Assembly: GCA_025937665.1 (NCBI GenBank)
Contig: JAICQW010000066.1
Location: 1-9,124, forward strand
Length of the DNA stretch: 9,124 nt
Origin: Nitrososphaeraceae archaeon
GTDB taxonomy: Archaea; Thermoproteota; Nitrososphaeria; Nitrososphaerales; Nitrososphaeraceae
Reading direction: 5' to 3'
In this document: piece by piece, positions 5,271 through 9,124 of the stretch
How positions within the stretch are numbered: the first letter of the stretch is position 1
Layout: the number at the start of each line of letters is the position of its first letter
The notes under the pieces: generated by a model
The model's database searches: none
What the model was told of the DNA's origin: nothing
What the model saw: the letters and a program-made list of their open reading frames with translations, nothing else
Position numbers and translations under genes: made by a program

Positions 5271-5537
5271 ATGAGATCAATATTCATAACCCTAATAGGC
5301 GCAGGTTTCCTACCTCTTGATATGTTTAACAAGAATTCTTGTAGAATATGCGGCTCTAATTTGATACCGTCTGCACTCTGCAAGATTTGTAAAGAATCAG
5401 TTAAATGGACTTGTGATAAATGTAATAGCATAGAAGAAGTAAAACATTCGGAATATTATTGTACAATTTGGATGAGTAGAAGGTTAGGATTGGGATTGGA
5501 AGATCCAATTGGATTTGAGATGATAATAAACAAATGA
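5271..5537 (+). CDS. small Cys-rich zinc-ribbon-like protein (88 aa)
   Basis: The protein opens with a hydrophobic segment (RSIFITLIGAGFLPLDMF, residues 2-19). This is followed by three CxxC knuckles, C24/C27 (CRIC), C37/C40 (CKIC) and C48/C51 (CDKC), and a seventh cysteine at C64. The spacing of the first two fits one zinc-ribbon site. C48/C51 with C64 and nearby His59 could form a second. The N-terminus is too short and uncharged to prove membrane insertion, though it might anchor the protein. Similar short proteins are, to my recollection, frequent in ammonia-oxidising archaea, without known function. The start is set by the TATA box 26 bases upstream. Its stop overlaps an ATG (ATGA, 5534-5537) opening a second short frame. 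It lies between copies of the 13-base GAATAGTAAAGCC repeat. Confidence 0.68.
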   Translation: MRSIFITLIGAGFLPLDMFNKNSCRICGSNLIPSALCKICKESVKWTCDKCNSIEEVKHSEYYCTIWMSRRLGLGLEDPIGFEMIINK

Positions 5538-5774
5538 ACCTTACGGACCTTGATTCCACGATACAAATTGATGCCAAGCTATGTGGGTCTTTACATAGCA
5601 GAAGGATTGCGTATTCCGTCATCGACTTTCATCATTCTCTACATAAATAATAAGGATATAATTTTGGGACAAATCCGCGCATGTGAGCTCCTTTACAAGT
5701 ATGCTATTGATAGTCTTGATAGAAACGTTCTAAGAAAAGAAATATTAAATTTAAAATTGATGCTGATGATATAG
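5534..5774 (+). other. unresolved coding or decayed stretch after the Cys-rich gene
   Basis: Two frames compete here. One starts at the ATGA overlap with the preceding stop and encodes 38 residues (MNLTDLDSTIQIDAKLCG...) before two consecutive stops at 5648-5653. The other runs from TTG 5550 or ATG 5571 to TAG 5772-5774. Its end is helix-like and protein-like (IRACELLYKYAIDSL, then RNVLRKEIL). A frameshift near 5640 would join the ATGA-coupled start to the helical end, so this may be a broken second gene of a two-gene operon. I recognise no domain in either half. It ends 20 bases from the convergent MFS gene, and the third repeat core follows it directly. Confidence 0.3.
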
Positions 5775-5785
5775 AATAGTAAAGC
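5773..5785. repeat. 13-bp core of the direct repeat, copy 3
   Basis: GAATAGTAAAGCC is identical to the inner part of the 36-base repeats at 5121-5133 and 5186-5198, and is followed by GTGG as at copy 2 (with a two-base gap). It starts on the last base of the TAG ending the unresolved plus-strand frame, and lies 9 bases beyond the MFS gene's stop. The similarity does not extend upstream. Confidence 0.6.
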
Positions 5786-5794
5786 CGTGGAGGA

Positions 5795-7342
5795 TTATTC
5801 AACGATAACCTTAAGAGGACATCTCTTTCTTATGTAAATCGATAGTGCTATTGGAATAAGTGAAGCCAGAGCTATAGTTAGAAAAATCAAGTTATATGAA
5901 TCAGGGGAAGGATATGAGCCAACACCTTTTATTAATACTTGATTTGCCTGCATGTAAATTCCTGCAACGGAAGGTCCAACTGATCCCCCAACCAAATTAA
6001 ATAGAACAGTCATTCCGAGAGATATTCCACTAAATTTTCTCGGTGTGGATTGTAGAACAATATCAAAACCACCAACCTGGATCAATGACAAGCCTCCCGC
6101 AATTATTGCCAAATTTGTTGAAACTAGAATCCCGTTTGAGTGAAACAAGAAAAGACTAGAGAAACCTAGAGCACTAACTATACTTCCAATTATTGTTGGC
6201 TTTATGTTACCCAGTTTCGACACAATAAAACCAGAAGATGGAGCAAATAGCAGGAACACAATCATGAACGGAAGTTGAATATTTGCAGTTGATATGACGG
6301 TTTCCCCAAATCCAGATGGTTCAGGACTTCTTACTAACACAGGTATGGTTTGAAAAATTGTAAACATTGATAGAAACGCAATAACCAGGATGATATTTGC
6401 AGATAAAATTGTCCTATTGGACATTAATTGGAAATTAACCAAAGGTGATTTAGATTTCTTTTCTACAATCACGAATAGTACTAGCGAAGCAATGCCTACG
6501 CATAGGAATATAGCAATTTGATAATTTCCAATATTATTGGTCTGTGAATAAGAAAGAACCATCAGTAGCGAAATTACTGTAACTGCAAGGGTTATAGTCC
6601 CCTTCATATCTATATTTTTCTTAGTCTTGTCATTTTTAGTTTTTTCATTAGTAACATTAATCTTGTTGTCAATAGAAGTATGAGCATAAAGTTGCTCTGG
6701 CGAATCAATCATGTTCACAGATTCTTGCCTGTCATCTATATATCGCCTTATGATAAACCATAAGCCAATGGCTACAAATACAATTGAGAAAAAGGTAGTT
6801 CTCCAACCAAAATTCTCTATTATATTTGCCCCCAGTGCTAAGCCAACTACGGATCCAGCTGCGAACATAGAACTGAACACACCCACACCTATTGCTAGTT
6901 TATCAATTGGAAACTGATCTCGTATAATTCCAAATGCAATAGGGAACATTGAGATACCAATTCCTTGGATTACTCTGGCAACGATTAGTAATGTGATATT
7001 AGATGAAATTCCTCCTAGAGTTATTCCGATAATATAAATAATCAATATGATCATAACCATTTTTTTCCTGCCGTAGATATCAGAGAGCTTACCACCTAGT
7101 GGAGTTGCAACAGCACCGGCAATAAGATATGCAGACAGAATCCATGAGGAAGTATTGTAAGAGATATCAAATTCCTCAATTATATCTGGTATTGCAGGTA
7201 GTAACATGGTTTCACCATACATAGCAATTAAAAGTGCTGAACCTAATATGGCCAATGACATCCATGCTTTTCTCGGTACTTTTTGATTCAACGACGGTGA
7301 TGTTGGAATACGATTATTGTTACTCTCATGCGGTTGCGTCAT
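5795..7342 (-). CDS. MFS multidrug-type exporter, DHA2/EmrB-QacA-like (515 aa)
   Basis: A polytopic inner-membrane protein with about 12-14 hydrophobic spans, of the length usual for DHA2 drug:proton antiporters (about 450-550). Visible signatures are MFS motif A in the loop after TM2, GGKLSDIYGRKKM (83-95), motif B-like RVIQGIG (123-129) and the antiporter motif C region GSVVGLALGANIIENFGWR (163-181). A hydrophilic, Lys/Asn-rich loop at about 201-247 divides the halves. The first 25 residues are a polar cytoplasmic tail. It probably exports a small amphipathic or toxic compound using the proton gradient; the substrate is unknown. The ATG is fixed by an in-frame TGA three codons upstream. It has a Shine-Dalgarno-like GGAGG, unlike its leaderless neighbours. 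No regulator lies next to it, and PPK2 is upstream on the same strand across 234 bases. Confidence 0.88.
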   Translation of the reverse strand: MTQPHESNNNRIPTSPSLNQKVPRKAWMSLAILGSALLIAMYGETMLLPAIPDIIEEFDISYNTSSWILSAYLIAGAVATPLGGKLSDIYGRKKMVMIILIIYIIGITLGGISSNITLLIVARVIQGIGISMFPIAFGIIRDQFPIDKLAIGVGVFSSMFAAGSVVGLALGANIIENFGWRTTFFSIVFVAIGLWFIIRRYIDDRQESVNMIDSPEQLYAHTSIDNKINVTNEKTKNDKTKKNIDMKGTITLAVTVISLLMVLSYSQTNNIGNYQIAIFLCVGIASLVLFVIVEKKSKSPLVNFQLMSNRTILSANIILVIAFLSMFTIFQTIPVLVRSPEPSGFGETVISTANIQLPFMIVFLLFAPSSGFIVSKLGNIKPTIIGSIVSALGFSSLFLFHSNGILVSTNLAIIAGGLSLIQVGGFDIVLQSTPRKFSGISLGMTVLFNLVGGSVGPSVAGIYMQANQVLIKGVGSYPSPDSYNLIFLTIALASLIPIALSIYIRKRCPLKVIVE

Positions 7343-7353
7343 TTCAATTCAAG

Positions 7354-7361
7354 TCCTCCTT
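7354..7361 (-). promoter_or_regulatory. Shine-Dalgarno-like site of the MFS gene
   Basis: AAGGAGGA on the minus strand, ending 11 bases before the ATG (7342), a little farther than usual. A TATA-like TATATTAA (minus, 7381-7388) lies about 42 bases before the ATG. A transcript starting 25 bases after that box would begin inside the SD, so the active promoter may be farther upstream. The rest of 7389-7576 shows nothing recognisable. Confidence 0.45.
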
Positions 7362-7576
7362 ATACGTTGGGTACATCTTTTTAATATACCTAATTGATTC
7401 ATACAAATAATACATAAAGGAAAACTGCATTGTGAAAAATATAGTACCTTCATACAATTACTCGAATATAAAACAAGATGTTGGCATAGCGTAAATTACT
7501 CTTTTCATCTCTTAATTGCAATTCGAATATCATATTTAGCTCGTAACGGAGTTCATTCAATACCTTAGAAAAATAC

Positions 7577-8383
7577 TCAAATTTTTATGTTATTAAATTG
7601 GGAGGAAAGTTGCGGATATTTTATTTTCATTTCTGTCATCGCATTTGTGATTATTTCAGATATCACCCAATTTCTAAACCATTTCTTATTTGCTGGAATT
7701 ACGTACCAAGGGGCCTGTTTTGTGCTACAATTGTTAATTGCATCCGTGTAAGCAGACATATATTTATCCCATTTTTTTCGCTTTTCATAATCATCCTCAT
7801 TGACCTTCCATCGTTTTTCTGGATTCGATAATCTATCAAGAAGTCTCTTCTTTTGCTCTTCCTTACTAATATGCAAATAGAACTTTAATATTTTCACATT
7901 ATTTTCTGAGAGCATTTTTTCGAACTGCTTTATCTGATCAAATCTTTCCAAACACGTGGAATCTGGTACCAACTTTTGAACACGAACTTCAACAACATCC
8001 TCATAATGAGAACGATTAAAAACTACTACAAAACCCTTGCGTGGTATAGTTTTGTGAATCCTCCACAAAAAATCATGTGCCAGTTCTTCAGATGTCGGTA
8101 CCTTGAATGACTCAACTCTACAGGAAACTGGATTAAACGCCCTGATGACATGCCTTATTACTCCATCTTTGCCAGAAGTGTCCATGCCTTGAAGAACAAT
8201 TAATAACGCTCTTTCATTTTCAATGTAAAGTTTGTACTGTAATTCCGACATTGATGATTTAAGCTTTGGAAGTTTACTATCAAGCTCATCTCTTTTTTTA
8301 CCAAATGTGTCATCAGGATCAACCTTAGAAAGGTCCATATGTTTTCCAGGTTGAATCAACAACTTCCTGATATCTTTCAACAT
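7577..8383 (-). CDS. ppk2: polyphosphate kinase 2 family protein (PPK2, 268 aa)
   Basis: PPK2 enzymes use polyphosphate to phosphorylate nucleotides (NMP or NDP), or the reverse, in the cytosol. The P-loop fold is clear: Walker A GMDTSGKDG (66-74), the PPK2 signature FNRSHYEDV (122-130) with its acidic residues, and the lid-region RLLDRLSNPEKRWK (180-193). ELQYKLYIENERALLIVLQ precedes the P-loop, and WYVIPANKKWFRNW (226-239) is the conserved C-terminal block. Length is normal for one-domain PPK2. I choose ATG 8383. Family members begin near a xxLLxxPGKxxDLSKxDPDDT segment, which starts eight residues after this Met, and a TATA-like TTATAG (minus, 8404-8409) sits about 24 bases upstream. A longer start at ATG 8434 adds 17 residues with no promoter at the right distance. 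Whether it prefers AMP, ADP or GDP cannot be read from the sequence. Confidence 0.93.
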   Translation of the reverse strand: MLKDIRKLLIQPGKHMDLSKVDPDDTFGKKRDELDSKLPKLKSSMSELQYKLYIENERALLIVLQGMDTSGKDGVIRHVIRAFNPVSCRVESFKVPTSEELAHDFLWRIHKTIPRKGFVVVFNRSHYEDVVEVRVQKLVPDSTCLERFDQIKQFEKMLSENNVKILKFYLHISKEEQKKRLLDRLSNPEKRWKVNEDDYEKRKKWDKYMSAYTDAINNCSTKQAPWYVIPANKKWFRNWVISEIITNAMTEMKIKYPQLSSQFNNIKI

Positions 8384-8403
8384 GTCATTCCTAGTGAACA
8401 ACG

Positions 8404-8409
8404 CTATAA
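8404..8409 (-). promoter_or_regulatory. TATA-like box for PPK2
   Basis: TTATAG on the minus strand, about 24 bases before ATG 8383. It supports the internal start over ATG 8434, since a leaderless promoter cannot lie inside its own coding sequence. It is a weak match. Confidence 0.3.
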
Positions 8410-8454
8410 CAATGTTGTCATCACAATTAAGCATTAGACGTTACCACATGATGA

Positions 8455-8878
8455 ACATGCACATTAGGTCTATTAGGCGATCTAATTTTATCTCCGGATA
8501 TGATTATTATTGTGTTCGTATAGTCAATTGAAAAGTTACAAAATGAACTGCATAATCCTTATTTTGATTTTGATTAGAGGAACATATATCCCGGGTCCGG
8601 ATACCATCTTTTCATTACCTTATTACCTCATGAAATACAATATCTCGGTAGCTCTTGAATTAGATTTGGATTATCAATTCGCCATTGCTCTGGAAACAAT
8701 AGTGGCAGAAATTTTGCAAGTCTTTGAGTAGTATTTTCAGTCTGGTTTGAAAATTTATTTATTACCTCATTTTTCGGAGGAACACTCTCATTACCTCCAC
8801 ATATTGATGCATAAATTATGAGCTTGTTTACTTTCTCTGGATTTGATATCGCCAGAAGAATCTCTTTATAATAGATTT
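8455..8878 (-). pseudogene. decayed alpha/beta-hydrolase gene (C-terminal half remnant)
   Basis: On the minus strand, 8876-8628 is an 82-codon stretch without a start codon. It reads like the part of an alpha/beta hydrolase just after the nucleophile elbow: LAISNPEKVNKLIIYAS (matching the usual HPEKVxRLILYAS), ICGGNESVPP, then FLPLLFPEQWRIDNPN, a cap-region pattern. It stops at TGA 8630-8628. After two more stops, an in-frame downstream piece (about 8519-8455) contains TIIIISGDKIRSPN, similar to the TLIIVGxxDxxxPP strand near the catalytic Asp. The elbow GxSxG is absent; GHEIG just upstream (8898-8884) might be its ruined form but overlaps the next gene's stop codon. The N-terminal half is missing, and the intact zinc-ribbon gene lies there instead. 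It explains the otherwise empty interval between PPK2 and 8891. Confidence 0.7.
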
Positions 8879-8890
8879 AAATCTCCAATT

Positions 8891-9124
8891 TCATGTCCTT
8901 CTAATACCAAAATTTAACTCAATACCTCTCTTTTTAGAATAGCTATAAGTAAATGAATCATTGGGCATTACCGGAAAGCTAGACAATTGGTCTTGATTGC
9001 AACGAGGGCAAGTGTTATTTTTCGATACTATCTCTTGAAGACAATTCTTGTTAAGGCAGGTTACAGTCCAGAAACATTGGTCACATAAAAGAAATATCCT
9101 TTCATTTACCTTGAGATTTTTAGA
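8891..9124 (-). CDS. small zinc-ribbon protein, C-terminal 77 residues (5' end outside window)
   Basis: The minus-strand frame is open from the right edge to TGA 8893-8891, with no suitable start inside (its only ATG is codon 53), so the gene begins beyond the window. Six cysteines are visible at 14, 17, 23, 28, 39 and 42 of the fragment. LLCDQCFWTVTC and NTCPRCNQ supply two CxxC pairs 22 residues apart, enough for one zinc ribbon, with C23 and C28 as extra or second-site ligands. The C-terminal 25 residues are polar and aromatic (FTYSYSKKRGIELNFGIRR). Nothing suggests membrane association. It is the third small Cys-rich protein in 9 kb, but differs in spacing from those at 865 and 5271. Function is unknown. 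The hydrolase remnant begins at its stop codon. Confidence 0.72.
   Translation of the reverse strand, partial: SKNLKVNERIFLLCDQCFWTVTCLNKNCLQEIVSKNNTCPRCNQDQLSSFPVMPNDSFTYSYSKKRGIELNFGIRRT

Noticed and set aside
5401..5622. 73-codon minus-strand ORF opposite the Cys-rich gene
   Set aside because: Shadow of the cysteine-knuckle gene, which has structured CxxC spacing and a well-placed TATA box.
6711..6917. 68-codon plus-strand ORF inside the MFS gene
   Set aside because: Antisense to conserved MFS motif C and loop sequence; no promoter signal.
7598..7831. 77-codon plus-strand ORF inside PPK2
   Set aside because: Antisense to the conserved C-terminal PPK2 blocks.
8510..8731. 73-codon plus-strand ORF (TTG start) rich in Leu and Ile
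   Set aside because: It lies opposite the alpha/beta-hydrolase remnant on the minus strand, which has recognisable protein sequence; the plus frame has none.

Overview
The window looks like chromosomal DNA of an ammonia-oxidising archaeon (Nitrososphaeria/Thaumarchaeota, probably of the Nitrososphaera/Nitrosocosmicus type). The evidence is AT-rich DNA, short genes with TATA-like boxes about 25-30 bases before the start codon (leaderless transcription), many tiny Cys-rich zinc-ribbon proteins, an archaeal one-finger C2H2 protein, and the gene families present. The lineage is an inference from style and remembered family resemblance; no search was run.

Left part (1-2640). A patatin-like lipid hydrolase enters from the left edge with its N-terminal part missing. 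A 63-residue zinc-ribbon protein follows on the same strand. Facing it on the minus strand is a run of orphan genes: a C2H2 finger protein (2277-2639), a small one-TM protein that may be broken by a frameshift (about 1919-2229), and two unknown genes overlapping by ATGA (1448-1741, then 1065-1451).

Middle (2826-5096). A VOC/PhnB-like protein (minus) is divergent from an ArsR-type regulator plus YjbQ-family protein (plus; ATGA overlap). The 69-base divergent spacer holds two back-to-back TATA boxes and a perfect (AATT)n palindrome, which makes it the best regulatory unit in the window. A secreted phosphatase of the purple-acid-phosphatase motif type (minus) has a four-fold NQNTT repeat and about twelve N-glycosylation sequons.

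Right part (5097-9124). A 36-base direct repeat lies upstream of the phosphatase gene and its 13-base core recurs beyond the next locus. Then come a seven-cysteine small protein, an unresolved short coding stretch, a DHA2-like MFS exporter (minus), a PPK2 polyphosphate kinase (minus), the decayed remains of an alpha/beta hydrolase (minus), and a zinc-ribbon gene running off the right edge (minus).

No RNA gene, CRISPR array, transposase or obvious defence system was seen. The observations most worth following are the ArsR/YjbQ/VOC divergon, the hydrolase pseudogene, the duplicated promoter-proximal repeat and the possibly split membrane-protein gene.
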